Assembly: GCA_026400835.1 (NCBI GenBank)
Contig: JAPLOA010000071.1
Coordinates: 1-64,000 of the forward strand
From: Planctomycetales bacterium
GTDB taxonomy: Bacteria; Planctomycetota; Planctomycetia; Planctomycetales; Planctomycetaceae
Reading direction: 5' to 3'
Length of the DNA stretch: 64,000 nt
The notes beneath the pieces are model-generated. The model had not been told where the DNA came from. It saw only the letters and a list, made by a program, of their open reading frames with translations, and searched no databases. This document shows positions 44,794 through 55,142 of the stretch, one piece after another. Numbering within the stretch: position 1 is the first letter of the stretch; the number at the start of each line of letters is the position of its first letter. The translations under genes were made by a program, and so were the position numbers.

Positions 44794-45477
44794 TCAAGAA
44801 CGATTCTTAGCGGAACGACGAACAACAACGTAACCACCATTCGGTCCCGGCACTGCCCCGCGAACCAACAGCACGTTCGAATCATTGTCAACACGAACCA
44901 GACGCAGATTCTTAACGGTCACACGCTCATTGCCGTACTGACCAGCCATCTTAGTCCCGGGGAAAACGCGACTCGGGTCAGCACTCTGACCAATCGAACC
45001 AGGCGAACGATGAACTCGCTTCACCCCATGACTCGCACCAAGACCACCGAAATTATGACGAACCATAACCCCGGTGAAGCCGTGACCGCGAGTCGTACCG
45101 ATCACATCCAGGAACTTAACCCCTTCAAGCGCGGCAGGACCCAGAACCTGACCAACCTGCAACCCATGAGAAGAATCAGCACACCGAAACTCTCGAATGA
45201 AACGCTTCGGCTCACACTCAGCTTTTGCTACCGCAGCACCAGACTGCTGACGACGTCCACCTAATGCAGCCACATGACCACGCTGAGCACGCGACGCCTT
45301 GCCGCGAGGCCGGTCATCAAAACCAACCTGAACAGCATCGTAGCCGTCTTTTTCTTTCGAACGGACCTGCAGCACAACGCACGGGCCCGCCTCAATGACA
45401 GTCACAGGAACAATAACGCCGTCGGCGTCATAGACCTGAGTCATTCCAATTTTTCGACCAAGCAACCCGACAGACAT
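44794..45477 (-). CDS. rplC: Ribosomal protein L3
   Basis: Early assembly protein reaching the peptidyl transferase centre. GLLGRKIGMTQVYDADG at the N terminus, RGHGFTGVMVRHNFGGLGAS and HRSPGSIGQSADPSRVFPGT are diagnostic. Length 227 is normal. Confidence 0.97.
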   Translation of the reverse strand: MSVGLLGRKIGMTQVYDADGVIVPVTVIEAGPCVVLQVRSKEKDGYDAVQVGFDDRPRGKASRAQRGHVAALGGRRQQSGAAVAKAECEPKRFIREFRCADSSHGLQVGQVLGPAALEGVKFLDVIGTTRGHGFTGVMVRHNFGGLGASHGVKRVHRSPGSIGQSADPSRVFPGTKMAGQYGNERVTVKNLRLVRVDNDSNVLLVRGAVPGPNGGYVVVRRSAKNRS

Positions 45478-45564
45478 AGCTCCGCACCCGCGCGCAGAAA
45501 ATTGAAAAACGCGAACAGAGACTGCCCGCCGTGATTAAACGACACCAAACGCGACAGACCAAAC

Positions 45565-45894
45565 CTAGGCAGTTGCCGTAGCTTTAATCTTAATATCAAC
45601 CCCAGCCGGCAACGAGAGCTTATTCAGAGCATCTACCGTCTTGCCAGTAGGCTGAATGATGTCGATCAGCCGCTTATGAGTCCGAATCTCGAACTGCTCA
45701 CGCGACTTTTTGTCAATGTGAGGACTTCGAAGGACCGTATACCGCTCAATCCTTGTCGGCAACGGAACCGGACCGTGAACGATCGCCCCGGTACGCTTCG
45801 CAGTGTCTACGATCTCCGCCGCGGACTGATCCAGCACGGAGTGGTCATAAGCTTCCATCCGAATCCGGATACATTCTTCGCCAGCACCAGCCAC
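45565..45894 (-). CDS. rpsJ: Ribosomal protein S10
   Basis: Small-subunit head protein. [40 protein letters not shown] and [18 protein letters not shown] are diagnostic. 109 residues, slightly longer than the typical 102. The tuf gene often found between fusA and rpsJ is not here. Confidence 0.97.
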   Translation of the reverse strand: MAGAGEECIRIRMEAYDHSVLDQSAAEIVDTAKRTGAIVHGPVPLPTRIERYTVLRSPHIDKKSREQFEIRTHKRLIDIIQPTGKTVDALNKLSLPAGVDIKIKATATA

Positions 45895-46044
45895 CGTAAA
45901 CCACCTTCAGCAAACAGGTTACGCAAAACGAAACCAACAACCCGAAAAACGGGGAATCGGGGATTCTAGAGTTGATTGCAGTTTATGTCAATCAACGACG
46001 CCTGAGAAATCCATATCTTCGACAGAAGTGCCGTCAAACTTCAG

Positions 46045-48126
46045 CTACATCATCTGTTCAACCACGTTCGGAGGTGCAATTTCATAGCGACAAGGCTCCA
46101 TCGAGTACGATGCTCGACCTTGAGAAAGGCTACGAATCTGATTTGAGTACCCGAACATTTCAACCAGCGGGACTTCGCACTGAAGGACACACAGGTCACC
46201 CCGTCTGTCGGAATTGATAATGACTGCTCTCCGGGAATTCAGGTCCGACTGAACATTTCCGAGGAAATCTTCCGGAGTCACCACCTCGACTGACATGATC
46301 GGCTCCAGAATCGCCATCTTTCCTTCCCTAAGCACTTTGTTAAAAGCCTCACTGGCAGCCGTCTGGATCGCGACTTCGTTTGTTTCTCCCTCACGGTAGC
46401 TGACTTCAGTGATCGTCAGGCTGAGTCCCATCAATGGGTTTCCATAAATGCCGCCTCCGTCCGCCTGATTTTTGATCGCGTCAAGCAGAATCTGGAACAA
46501 CTGCTTTGGCAATGCCTCTGGAGGCAACCGATGGCCAACGCTGACATTGATCATGGATTCGGGAACCTCCTTTGCCATTAAGGTCATTCCGAATCCGATC
46601 GTTCCCGATGGCATTTGCCGCGAGAAGTCCACATTAACCGTGACTTCGCCGACCAGCTTCTCACGATAGCTGACTCGCGGCTTGTGGAATTTGACTTTAA
46701 GTTTGAAATCCCGCTCCATCCGGTGCCGAATCACTTCCAGATGTAATTCACCCATCCCGCTGATGATCGTCTGGCCTGTCTCCGGGTTCGATTTCACTCG
46801 GAACGTCGGATCCTGGCGCTCAAGTCGCTTCAATGTGTCATCGAGCTTTTTGCGGTCATTGCTGGACTCCGGTTCGATCGCCATCGAGATCACCGTTTCC
46901 GGGAAAACAATGGACTCAAGTGCGACCGGGGAACTGGCGTCGCAAAGAGTATCTCCTGTAGACGAATCTTTCGGGCCAATGATCCCGCAGATGTCTCCAG
47001 CTTCCACGCTTTCAACTTTTTCCCGCGAATCTGACTGGATGTGCCACAACTGGGTGACCATCTCCTTCTTGCCAAGTCGTGGATTCAGCAGCTTTGAATT
47101 TCCGGTGAGTACCCCGGAGTAGACTCGAGCAAAAAATAAGTCTCCATGGGGCTCGGCCTGTACCTTGAAAATCAGAGCACACACCGGGTCCTTGACGGCC
47201 GCTTTCCGGACCGTAGTTTGCCCTTCTTGTTTTCCGGACGGGATCACCCCTTCCACGGGCGGACGATCAAGAGGACTGGGAAGGAAGTTGTTGACAGCAT
47301 CCAGAACGGGCTGAACCCCAATGTAATCCAGCGATGCGCCGCAGAATACGGGCTGGATCGAGCCGCTTAACGTCGCCTTCCGAATCGCAGAGACTGCCAA
47401 CTCAGTCGGGACTTCCTGGCCCTCCATGCAGACCATCATGATGTCATCATCTATCGCGGAGAGCACATCAAACAACTCTGTTCTCCAGAGTTCTGCGTCA
47501 TCGCGGTACTGATCAGGAATCGGTTCCTCCCGAAAAACCTGGCCTTTTGACTCTGAATCCCAGTAGATCGCCTTCATCGTCAGAAGATCGATCACACCGC
47601 AGAATCCATCCGCATTGGTCGATTGGCCTGATCCAATCGGAATCTGTAATGGTACTGGCTTTGCGTTCAGTCGGTCGCGAATCTGCTCAAGTACGCGATG
47701 GAATCCCGCACCGATGCGGTCCATCTTGTTGATCATGCAAATTCGAGGAACTCTGTACTTGTTGGCCTGCCGCCAAACCGTCTCACTTTGAGCTTCGACC
47801 CCCTCAACAGCACTGAAGATCACCACCGCTCCGTCCAGAACTCTAAGGCTGCGTTCGACTTCCGCCGTGAAGTCGACGTGTCCTGGCGTGTCAATGATGT
47901 TGATCGTGCAGCCCTTCCACTGACAGGTAACGGCCGCAGAATAAATCGTGATTCCGCGCTGAGCCTCTTCCGGATCAAAGTCCGTTGTCGTCGTGCCATC
48001 ATCAACATTTCCCATCCGGTGGGACGCACCCGTGTAGTAAAGGATGCGTTCGGTGGTTGTCGTCTTGCCAGCATCAATATGGGCGATGATGCCAATGTTG
48101 CGAATTGTCTCTATCGAGCGAGCCAT
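46045..48126 (-). CDS. fusA: Translation elongation factor G
   Basis: GTPase driving ribosomal translocation. G motifs: [12 protein letters not shown] (G1), DTPGH (G3), NKMD (G4). The switch I region reads [28 protein letters not shown] (shortened: [20 protein letters not shown]), and the C terminus carries domains II-V. The ATG at 48126 ([10 protein letters not shown]) gives 693 residues, normal; a frame to 48357 adds 77 unrelated residues. Its position before rpsJ fits the main EF-G, though the sequence may belong to the spd-type EF-G group known in planctomycetes and spirochaetes (inference). Confidence 0.95.
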   Translation of the reverse strand: MARSIETIRNIGIIAHIDAGKTTTTERILYYTGASHRMGNVDDGTTTTDFDPEEAQRGITIYSAAVTCQWKGCTINIIDTPGHVDFTAEVERSLRVLDGAVVIFSAVEGVEAQSETVWRQANKYRVPRICMINKMDRIGAGFHRVLEQIRDRLNAKPVPLQIPIGSGQSTNADGFCGVIDLLTMKAIYWDSESKGQVFREEPIPDQYRDDAELWRTELFDVLSAIDDDIMMVCMEGQEVPTELAVSAIRKATLSGSIQPVFCGASLDYIGVQPVLDAVNNFLPSPLDRPPVEGVIPSGKQEGQTTVRKAAVKDPVCALIFKVQAEPHGDLFFARVYSGVLTGNSKLLNPRLGKKEMVTQLWHIQSDSREKVESVEAGDICGIIGPKDSSTGDTLCDASSPVALESIVFPETVISMAIEPESSNDRKKLDDTLKRLERQDPTFRVKSNPETGQTIISGMGELHLEVIRHRMERDFKLKVKFHKPRVSYREKLVGEVTVNVDFSRQMPSGTIGFGMTLMAKEVPESMINVSVGHRLPPEALPKQLFQILLDAIKNQADGGGIYGNPLMGLSLTITEVSYREGETNEVAIQTAASEAFNKVLREGKMAILEPIMSVEVVTPEDFLGNVQSDLNSRRAVIINSDRRGDLCVLQCEVPLVEMFGYSNQIRSLSQGRASYSMEPCRYEIAPPNVVEQMM

Positions 48127-48621
48127 GATCGGGTCACCGTAAAAAGCCGGGCAACTACAAAAGGAGAGCCCGAAACACTGAAAACGAAGGAGTTTCGAGG
48201 CGACACAGCAAACGACAACTCGTTCACCCGGCTTCATCCGAAACACTGGAGTTCTGTCCCTTAGCCGAACAGAACCGGGGATTATGACTTCGGCGGTCTC
48301 AGAAACAACTGAGATTAGACCCAGGTGGTTCAGCGAAGACCTTGCATTTGACTGCAAACGGATTGAATCCTCGCACGAGTCCGATATTCAATCTCAGTCC
48401 GAATCCTTTCGCTTGAGAAGGGTGGACTTTGCGTCTTCGGTTAAATGAGACGATTTGAATAACAGACGTGAAACGTTTGAGAGCTTCGATCGAGGCCATA
48501 ATGCACGTCCGTTCCGATCAGGGAACCGCTGAACGGCACCAGCAACCACCGAGGCCCGCCGCCAATTGAGTGGTTTGAGTTACAATCGTCGCCTGCGCGC
48601 CGAGGTCCACGCTTTACCCCA
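48127..48621. other. Intergenic region upstream of fusA
   Basis: These 495 bp between the alcohol dehydrogenase stop and the fusA start contain no gene I can support. It should hold the promoter and leader of the ribosomal cluster; no box is convincing. Confidence 0.55.
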
Positions 48622-49827
48622 TCAATACGCAGCTCGAAGAATCTCCAACAGGTCCGCCTCGGTTGGCTGACGAGGATTGACCATCATCAGCCGCTTAATC
48701 GCAAACGCCTTCGCTGCAAACCGTGGCAATTGCTCTTCTCGACCTCCGATATCACGAATTCGCTCAGGAATTCCGACGGCCCGCTTTAACTTTTGAACTG
48801 CGGATATCGCCAGCTCCGCGGCATCCGCAGCACTCTGGCCGGCCGTGTCTTCACCCAACAAGGTCGCAATCCGAGCAAACGTCGAGACACGTTCCGGCAG
48901 ATTGAATCGCATCACGAATGGCAGTAACAAACCGTTTCCCGCACCGTGTGATACATGCAGTTCGCCGCCCATCGGATACTCCAAAGCATGCACCACCGCG
49001 ACGGCGCAATTTGAGAATGCCATGCCGGCGAGCGTCGCCGCAAGACTCATCCCTTCCCGAGCCTCACGATGACCGGGTTCACGCACCGCCGTCTCAAGAT
49101 GCCGTCCAATCAGTGAAATCGCCTTTTCGGCAAGGCACTCGCCCAGCGGAGTCCGCCCTTCATAGGCCGCGGTTTCGTTTGCCTTCAGCGGCATTTGCTG
49201 AAAATCAACGGCTGTGCAGGCTTCGATCGCATGAGTCAACGCGTCAATGCCACTATCGGCCGTCACTTTTGCAGGACAGGACAACGTGAGTTCCGGATCG
49301 ACGAGAGCAATGGCCGGACGCAGGTAATTGCTGAGCGTACTGACCTTGATGGCGTTTCGCGTATCGGTCAGCACGGCCGCGTGAGAAACCTCGCTGCCTG
49401 TCCCCGAAGTTGTCGGGACACAAATAAGCGGCGTCACCGGACCAGGAACTTTATCCCAACCGAAATAGTCGCTCGGAGTTCCCTCGTGAGAATAAGCGGC
49501 TGCCGTGACTTTTGCCAGATCCATGTTGCTGCCACCTCCAAGCCCCACAATCGCGTCGGGCTTGTACCTGCGAGCATCCTCCAGAGTTCGCATCGCACTG
49601 TCGACCGATGGTTCTGGTTCACCACCATCAAACACATTAACATCAAATCCAGCTTTGATGAGAGGCATACGGATCCTGTCGACGATTCCGTTCGCCGCAA
49701 GCACTCGATCTGTCACGACCAGAATGCGCCCATAACCTTGTCGCTGAATGAGTCCCTGAAGTTGCCCGGCAGCTCCCCATCCAAACACCAGTTGGCTCGA
49801 CGTATGAAACTGCCAAACACTTCGCAT
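48622..49827 (-). CDS. Iron-containing alcohol dehydrogenase
   Basis: The 401-residue NAD(P)-dependent enzyme belongs to the group III (Fe-ADH) family. The nucleotide site is GLGGGSNMDLAK (about residues 95-106), with PTTSGTGSEVS following. Metal ligands fit DALTHAIEA and the C-terminal HALEYPMGGELHVSHGAGNG. It is the common family form used for 1-alkanols, 1,3-propanediol or lactaldehyde; the substrate here is unknown. It is upstream of fusA on the same strand but nearly 500 bp away, so probably separate. Confidence 0.93.
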   Translation of the reverse strand: MRSVWQFHTSSQLVFGWGAAGQLQGLIQRQGYGRILVVTDRVLAANGIVDRIRMPLIKAGFDVNVFDGGEPEPSVDSAMRTLEDARRYKPDAIVGLGGGSNMDLAKVTAAAYSHEGTPSDYFGWDKVPGPVTPLICVPTTSGTGSEVSHAAVLTDTRNAIKVSTLSNYLRPAIALVDPELTLSCPAKVTADSGIDALTHAIEACTAVDFQQMPLKANETAAYEGRTPLGECLAEKAISLIGRHLETAVREPGHREAREGMSLAATLAGMAFSNCAVAVVHALEYPMGGELHVSHGAGNGLLLPFVMRFNLPERVSTFARIATLLGEDTAGQSAADAAELAISAVQKLKRAVGIPERIRDIGGREEQLPRFAAKAFAIKRLMMVNPRQPTEADLLEILRAAY

Positions 49828-50012
49828 CGGAACTCTTTCGCCGTCAAAATGAATCGGAGGCCGTAAGTGCCCTCATCCGGCATGGCCAAAAGTCATGAAG
49901 AGACTAAAACTACGCTATTCGACTGCGCCAACGCGGCGGTCATCTGCGAACGCCTCCAGCGTCGCGCTGACAGAGATCATAACCACATCCCTTCCCCACA
50001 ACAGGCTCAGGC

Positions 50013-51356
50013 ATGTTTCGTACTCTCGCGATTGTCTTCACATTCACGATCGCCGCTGACCAATGTCTGGCCGGGGAGTTCTCACAATTCCGCGGCAGCA
50101 ACGGTACAGGGATCGTGGCCGATCAACCAATCTCGCTGACCTGGTCGGCCGAGCAGAATCTCGGATGGAAAGTGACCAATCCCGGAGCTGGCTGGTCGCA
50201 ACCAATCGTCTGGGAGGACCGCATCTATGTGACCGGAGCCGTCGCGGAGAAAGATCTGAAACCTTCGAACTTTGCTGATGGAGTCAAATCGCCGCAGAGC
50301 ATGGGCGTTTCGTTATTCGCGAAGGCCCCGAGTTTTCCAATCGACTGGAAACTATTCTGTCTGAGCACTAAAGACGGCAGCATTCTTTGGGCACAGACAA
50401 TTGTCTCCGCCAAGCCGAAGTTTCCGATTCATCCTTCGAATTCGTGGGCAACGGAGTCTCCGGTGGCTGACGAAGACGGCATCTATGTTTCGTTCGGCGC
50501 TCCTGGGGTTGTCGCTGCTGTCGATCACGCCGGAAAACTTCGCTGGACCAAGGATATTGGGACCTTCAAGACGTCTAATGGGTTTGGAACCGGCAGTTCT
50601 TTGGCTCTCCATAAAGGCAAGGTCTTCGCTCAGAATTTCAATGAAGACAACGCCACAACCTTCTGCTTCGACACTCAAAGCGGAGAAGAAAGATGGAAGG
50701 TGACTCGCACGGATAAAGGAACTTCGTGGAGCACTCCCCTGCTCTGGTCAAACTCTCAACGCCCAGAACTGATCGTCTCCGGCGGCGAACAGATCGACAG
50801 CCTCAATCCGGAAACGGGCCAAACACTCTGGACCGTAAAGAACGTCAAAGCCTCGACTGCCAACACTCCCTGTGCGGATGAAAACCGTCTGTACTTTGGA
50901 GGCAGCGATCCTTTCTCGAAGGGTCCGTTGTTCGCCATTCAACCGGGAGGCAGCGGAGAGCTTTCACCTGAAAAGAAGAATGCTCAGTTCACGACCTGCC
51001 AATGGCTGCAGGAACGACAAGGCCCCGGAATGGCGTCGTCGGTGTCATCTGGGAAATTCGTCTACACTCTAGAAAGCAATATCCTGAAGTGCTTTAACGC
51101 GGAAACGGGTGAACGACTTTATCAGCAGCGTCTCCCGGGACTTGATCTCGTTGCCGCCAGCCCACTGCTGATCGGGAACAAGCTCCTGATTCTCGATGAG
51201 AAAGGCGCCGCGTGTCTGGTTGCTGACGGCCCCACGTTTGAAGTCATCGGCTCCGGGCAACTGTCTGATACCTTCTGGGCGACACCAGCCGTTGCCGATG
51301 GCGCAATCTACTTTCGTGGTCTCGAGTCGATCTACTGCATCAGGTCAAATGAATAA
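50013..51356 (+). CDS. Secreted PQQ-like beta-propeller protein
   Basis: The 447-residue protein has a signal peptide (MFRTLAIVFTFTIAADQCLAG) and repeated WxxxxxG-type propeller blades (e.g. LTWSAEQNLGWKV, GKLRWTKDIG, GEERWKVTRT, GQTLWTVKN). These PQQ-enzyme-like repeats are common in planctomycete exported proteins; here no PQQ-binding catalytic residues are evident, so enzymatic activity is uncertain. It is convergent with the esterase gene, whose stop is 2 bp away. Confidence 0.88.
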   Translation: MFRTLAIVFTFTIAADQCLAGEFSQFRGSNGTGIVADQPISLTWSAEQNLGWKVTNPGAGWSQPIVWEDRIYVTGAVAEKDLKPSNFADGVKSPQSMGVSLFAKAPSFPIDWKLFCLSTKDGSILWAQTIVSAKPKFPIHPSNSWATESPVADEDGIYVSFGAPGVVAAVDHAGKLRWTKDIGTFKTSNGFGTGSSLALHKGKVFAQNFNEDNATTFCFDTQSGEERWKVTRTDKGTSWSTPLLWSNSQRPELIVSGGEQIDSLNPETGQTLWTVKNVKASTANTPCADENRLYFGGSDPFSKGPLFAIQPGGSGELSPEKKNAQFTTCQWLQERQGPGMASSVSSGKFVYTLESNILKCFNAETGERLYQQRLPGLDLVAASPLLIGNKLLILDEKGAACLVADGPTFEVIGSGQLSDTFWATPAVADGAIYFRGLESIYCIRSNE

Positions 51357-51358
51357 TC

Positions 51359-52276
51359 TCACTGACCATGAATCGCGGCTTTCTTTAAGTGCTTCTCAAA
51401 GAATTCGAAGCGAGCATTCTCGATTTTCGCTTTGACCTCCGGGCTTGAAGTCCGGAAACCATGATCACCGTCTTCAATGGTCATCAAGATTGCCTCAACG
51501 TCGGCCGCCTTCATGCGTTCCACGATCCATTCCGCCTGCTCATGCGCGACGTAGGCATCTTTCGTCCCATGGACAAAGAGAGTCGGCACGGCCTCGGGCG
51601 TGACCCAATACAGTGGGCTCGATTCAATATGGCGATGACGTTCCTGCTGTAGATTACCACCAAGAAAGAGCGGCAGAACGTCTTTCGCATCCACACTGGC
51701 ATCGTATGATTTTGTGAAGTCGCTCGGTCCATAAAAATTCACCACGCACTTCACGCTGCTTGAATACTCCGCGTTTCCCCCATCGCCTTCGAATTTCTTG
51801 ACTCCACTGGTCACTCCCAGAAACTGCGCCAGGTGGCCGCCGGCCGAACCACCAGTCGTTCCAATTCGATCCGGATCAATCTGGTACTTCTCCGTGTTGG
51901 CTCGCATCCAGCGCACAGCAGCTTTGACGTCATATACAGCGGCCGGGAACTGGTACTTCGGAGCCAGGCGATAAGACACTGTCACAGCGACATAGCCTCT
52001 TTCCGCCAACTGCAAACAAAGTCCATTGAAACTTTCCCGCGTGCCCGCGCGAAATCCGCCACCGTGAATACAAATCACGGCAGGAAACGGTCCTGTTCCG
52101 TCTTTGGGGCGAGCCATGTTAAGCTGTAGATGTTGGTCGTCGGGATTTGAATACTCAATATTCTTCTCGAACAAAACACCTGCTGGTACGGTCTCCTGAG
52201 CATCGACCGGCGAGAGGAGCGCGATGACGCCAATCATCATCGAAGTCATCCACCTGGCCGTTTGCAACGATCGCAT
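51359..52276 (-). CDS. Secreted alpha/beta-hydrolase (esterase/lipase type)
   Basis: The 305-residue protein has a signal peptide (MRSLQTARWMTSMMIGVIALLSPVDAQ) and the hormone-sensitive-lipase/BD-FAE fold. The oxyanion segment is CIHGGGFRAG, the nucleophile GGSAGGHLA (GxSxG, about residue 145), the acid in HGTKDAYV and the histidine in DGDHGF. A carboxylester or acetyl-xylan type substrate is likely but unproved. GGAGGA precedes the ATG by 6 nt. Confidence 0.92.
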   Translation of the reverse strand: MRSLQTARWMTSMMIGVIALLSPVDAQETVPAGVLFEKNIEYSNPDDQHLQLNMARPKDGTGPFPAVICIHGGGFRAGTRESFNGLCLQLAERGYVAVTVSYRLAPKYQFPAAVYDVKAAVRWMRANTEKYQIDPDRIGTTGGSAGGHLAQFLGVTSGVKKFEGDGGNAEYSSSVKCVVNFYGPSDFTKSYDASVDAKDVLPLFLGGNLQQERHRHIESSPLYWVTPEAVPTLFVHGTKDAYVAHEQAEWIVERMKAADVEAILMTIEDGDHGFRTSSPEVKAKIENARFEFFEKHLKKAAIHGQ

Positions 52277-52389
52277 CTTCGAATCCTCCGGAAAACTCTG
52301 TAGACTGTTCGGTCTGAATCATTCGCAATGGTAATCCGACATTCCAACCAACGGTAGGATGCGCTGCACCTTCTTTGCTGGGAAGTGAC

Positions 52390-54702
52390 ATGAAGACGGC
52401 TCAAATCCTTGGCACTGTGTTCGGCCTGATCTTCGTTGCAGACACGATCACGGCACAAACACCATCAGTGCAGCAAAACTCTGCGCAGTCAATTCCCGGC
52501 TGCCTCCTGGAAGATCGCTTCTTTGAAGACGAGGTCTGGGCCAAGGTGGGAGAACGCACTTGCCTGCGATGCCATAATGAAAAAGGGGAAGCCGCTGAAA
52601 GTGCTTTTCGTTTGCTCAAACCCGATTTGACTGCCTCAGATTCAACGTGGCTGGCTCAAAACAAATCGGCATTCGAAACCATGGCCAGGTCGGCTGAAGG
52701 CGATGATTCTCGACTCCTGTTAAAGGCTACGGGGCAGCTCGACCACGGCGGCGGAGAAGTGCTGAAGGCCGATTCCACCGGACTCAGGATACTCCAGCGA
52801 TTTGTTCGGCAACTCAATCAGCAGGACACCCGGCAACCTGAAGATGACATGTCGAAAGAGTCCGCCGCAGCAGCTTTCTTCAACGATCTGACGATGCTTA
52901 CTCCGGATCGAAGACTGCGACGCATTACGCTTTCATTGTCGGGAAGACTGCCTACCACGACTGAACTCGATGAGGTCCGTCAGAATGGCGATGCGGCCGT
53001 TGCAGCGATTCTCGAACGAGTGTTTCAGGAAGATGCCTTTTACGAACGTCTCAAAGAAGGCTTCAATGACATCTTCCTGACCATCGGCATTGAAGACAAC
53101 GCGGAGACATTGCTGTCGTATCACCACTTTGAAAAGACAAGACTCTGGTATCAGCATTGGGACTTCAGCAACCTGCCGGAAGCTGAACGGGAACGCGCGG
53201 GATGGAAGCTGGCGGACGTCTATCGAGATGCACTTCTGCAGGAACCGTTACGGATGATCGAATACATCGTTCGCAATGATCGACCGTTTACAGAAATCGC
53301 GACGGCCGACTATATCATGGTCTCGCCGCATTCGGCGCGCGGCTATGGGATCTTCGAAAGCATCAAGGACCAGTTTAAGAATCCCGAAGACCCGTTCGAA
53401 TACATCCCCGCAAAGCTCCCGGCATTGACTGGCCGTGACGGGAAGACTCAGGAATCGGCAACCGGGCTTTATCCGCATGCCGGATTTCTCAGCATGTTTC
53501 ATTACCTGCGACGATATCCGTCCACGGAGACCAATCGCAATCGCCTGCGTGCTCGCATGTTCTACCAGCATTTTCTGGGCATCGACATCATGCAGCTCGC
53601 GCCGCGTTCGACGGATGCGTCAGCCGTGGCGGCAAAGTACGAGATCCCCACGATGCAGGCTCCTGACTGTGTCGTATGCCATCGCACCATCGATCCCGTC
53701 TCCAGCATTTTTCAGGACTTCGATTTTGAAGGCCACGTGATTCCTCGCAAAGATGGCTGGTACAAGGATATGTTCCAGGCGGGCTTCGAAGGCGAAGATA
53801 TGCCGCCCTCAGAACGCTGGCGAGCACCCCAGTGGCTGGCTGAACGCACGGTTAAAGATCCGCGTTTTGCGATCGCGATGGTCGAACACGTTTATTACAT
53901 CCTGTTCGGACGAAAAACGCTTCAACCACCCGATGACATCGATGACCGGCACTTCGCAGCTCGTCGTCGAGCGTACCTGGCTCAACGAAGGCAGATTGAA
54001 TCAACAGCTCGCGAATTGGCAGACAGCGGCTTCAACCTGAAGACGGCTTTCCGCAGCCTGATTGCCGCCGATTTTTATCAAGTCGACGGATTGCAGGCCG
54101 TCGCGATGAATCCGGATCGAGGGGCCGAACTGGATGACATCGGTATCGTGAGATTGCTCAGTCCTGAACAACTGGAGCGTAAGCTCAAAGCGATCTTCGG
54201 CAAGGCATGGGGACGACTCGACGGAGAAACAAAGATTCTGTACGGCGGCATCGATTTTATTTCCATTACCGAACGCAACGCTGATCCCAGCGGCGCGATG
54301 GGGGCGATTCAGAGAATCCTTGCCAACGATGTGGCCTGTTATCACGTTGCTCGTGACTTTCGAAGAGAGACCTCAGAGCGACTTCTGTTCTCAACAATTG
54401 AGCCGAGTGTCGTGCCCGGTGATGACATGTCGAATCAACGAATTCGCCAGACGATTGTTTCGCTTCACCAACGCGTGCTTGGACAGGACCTTGTTGCAGA
54501 GGATCCGGAGATCGAAAGGACATTTCAACTCTTTACGGGCATCGTTGAAGATGCAAACGCACAGGGCCGATTCGAACCTCGCGAAACCTATTTTTGCGGC
54601 GGTCGTGAAGAGTTTCGCACCGAAGACCCCCTCTACACCATTCGTGCGTGGCGAGGCGTTGTGACGTATCTGTTGCGGCAACATAGTTTCTTGTATGAAT
54701 AA
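52390..54702 (+). CDS. Secreted planctomycete cytochrome-like protein (DUF1549/DUF1588-like)
   Basis: A 770-residue exported protein with signal peptide (MKTAQILGTVFGLIFVADTITAQ). It carries two CxxCH heme motifs: ERTCLRCHNEKG (about residue 60) and APDCVVCHRTIDP (about 435). Between them, LTPDRRLRRITLSLSGRLPTT resembles the start of the DUF1549-type domain, and DPVSSIFQDFDFEG follows the second heme as in DUF1588-like regions. The ATG at 52390 is preceded by GGGAAG. Its partner is the DUF1501 protein at 55143-56441, the standard planctomycete pairing; the function of these pairs is unknown. Confidence 0.82.
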   Translation: MKTAQILGTVFGLIFVADTITAQTPSVQQNSAQSIPGCLLEDRFFEDEVWAKVGERTCLRCHNEKGEAAESAFRLLKPDLTASDSTWLAQNKSAFETMARSAEGDDSRLLLKATGQLDHGGGEVLKADSTGLRILQRFVRQLNQQDTRQPEDDMSKESAAAAFFNDLTMLTPDRRLRRITLSLSGRLPTTTELDEVRQNGDAAVAAILERVFQEDAFYERLKEGFNDIFLTIGIEDNAETLLSYHHFEKTRLWYQHWDFSNLPEAERERAGWKLADVYRDALLQEPLRMIEYIVRNDRPFTEIATADYIMVSPHSARGYGIFESIKDQFKNPEDPFEYIPAKLPALTGRDGKTQESATGLYPHAGFLSMFHYLRRYPSTETNRNRLRARMFYQHFLGIDIMQLAPRSTDASAVAAKYEIPTMQAPDCVVCHRTIDPVSSIFQDFDFEGHVIPRKDGWYKDMFQAGFEGEDMPPSERWRAPQWLAERTVKDPRFAIAMVEHVYYILFGRKTLQPPDDIDDRHFAARRRAYLAQRRQIESTARELADSGFNLKTAFRSLIAADFYQVDGLQAVAMNPDRGAELDDIGIVRLLSPEQLERKLKAIFGKAWGRLDGETKILYGGIDFISITERNADPSGAMGAIQRILANDVACYHVARDFRRETSERLLFSTIEPSVVPGDDMSNQRIRQTIVSLHQRVLGQDLVAEDPEIERTFQLFTGIVEDANAQGRFEPRETYFCGGREEFRTEDPLYTIRAWRGVVTYLLRQHSFLYE

Positions 54703-54747
54703 TCGAGGTACGGCTCGCTTGCTTCTGCTTTTCTCAACGAGGGGATC

Positions 54748-55095
54748 ATGACTGAGGAAGAATTCTGGGACGCTTTGGAATATCGCGTGAGCCATGAGCT
54801 TCGTCTTATGGACAATCCACAACTTCAGTGTCTTTGGTGCGACGGTTTCATCGCCGAACGCTACGAAACAGCGAATTCAGAACCATTGATTGGCGGACGC
54901 ACATTTATCTGCCGTGGATCGGAGCAGAAAGAGTGGAAGTTCAAACTGCTTCTTCCGGAGCGATGGGATTCGGCCGAACTGATCCGATGGGACACGATTC
55001 TGCCGCCCGATGAAATGTCCGGGTGGATCTCCCTGGACTTCCGAAATCGTACTCTGCATCTCGATCCTATGTCTGCTGCAAATGCGGAACTATAG
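54748..55095 (+). CDS. Small acidic hypothetical protein
   Basis: A 115-residue protein, acidic and Trp-rich (EFWDALEYRVSHELRL, QCLWCDGFIAERY, KEWKFKLLLPERWDSAELIRWD). It has no signal peptide or known domain. GAGGGG precedes the ATG by 3 nt. It sits between the cytochrome-like and DUF1501 genes on the same strand, 45 bp after the former and 47 bp before the latter, so the three are probably one operon. That position between an exported pair is unusual for a cytoplasmic protein. Confidence 0.75.
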   Translation: MTEEEFWDALEYRVSHELRLMDNPQLQCLWCDGFIAERYETANSEPLIGGRTFICRGSEQKEWKFKLLLPERWDSAELIRWDTILPPDEMSGWISLDFRNRTLHLDPMSAANAEL

Positions 55096-55142
55096 GCCAA
55101 CGCGAACCATGTTCGGTCTGAACCCTGATTGGAAGAATTTCC

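Noticed and set aside
48299-48499. 66-residue minus-strand frame upstream of fusA
   Set aside because: Starts and ends without signals, overlaps the out-of-frame upstream extension of fusA, and resembles no family.
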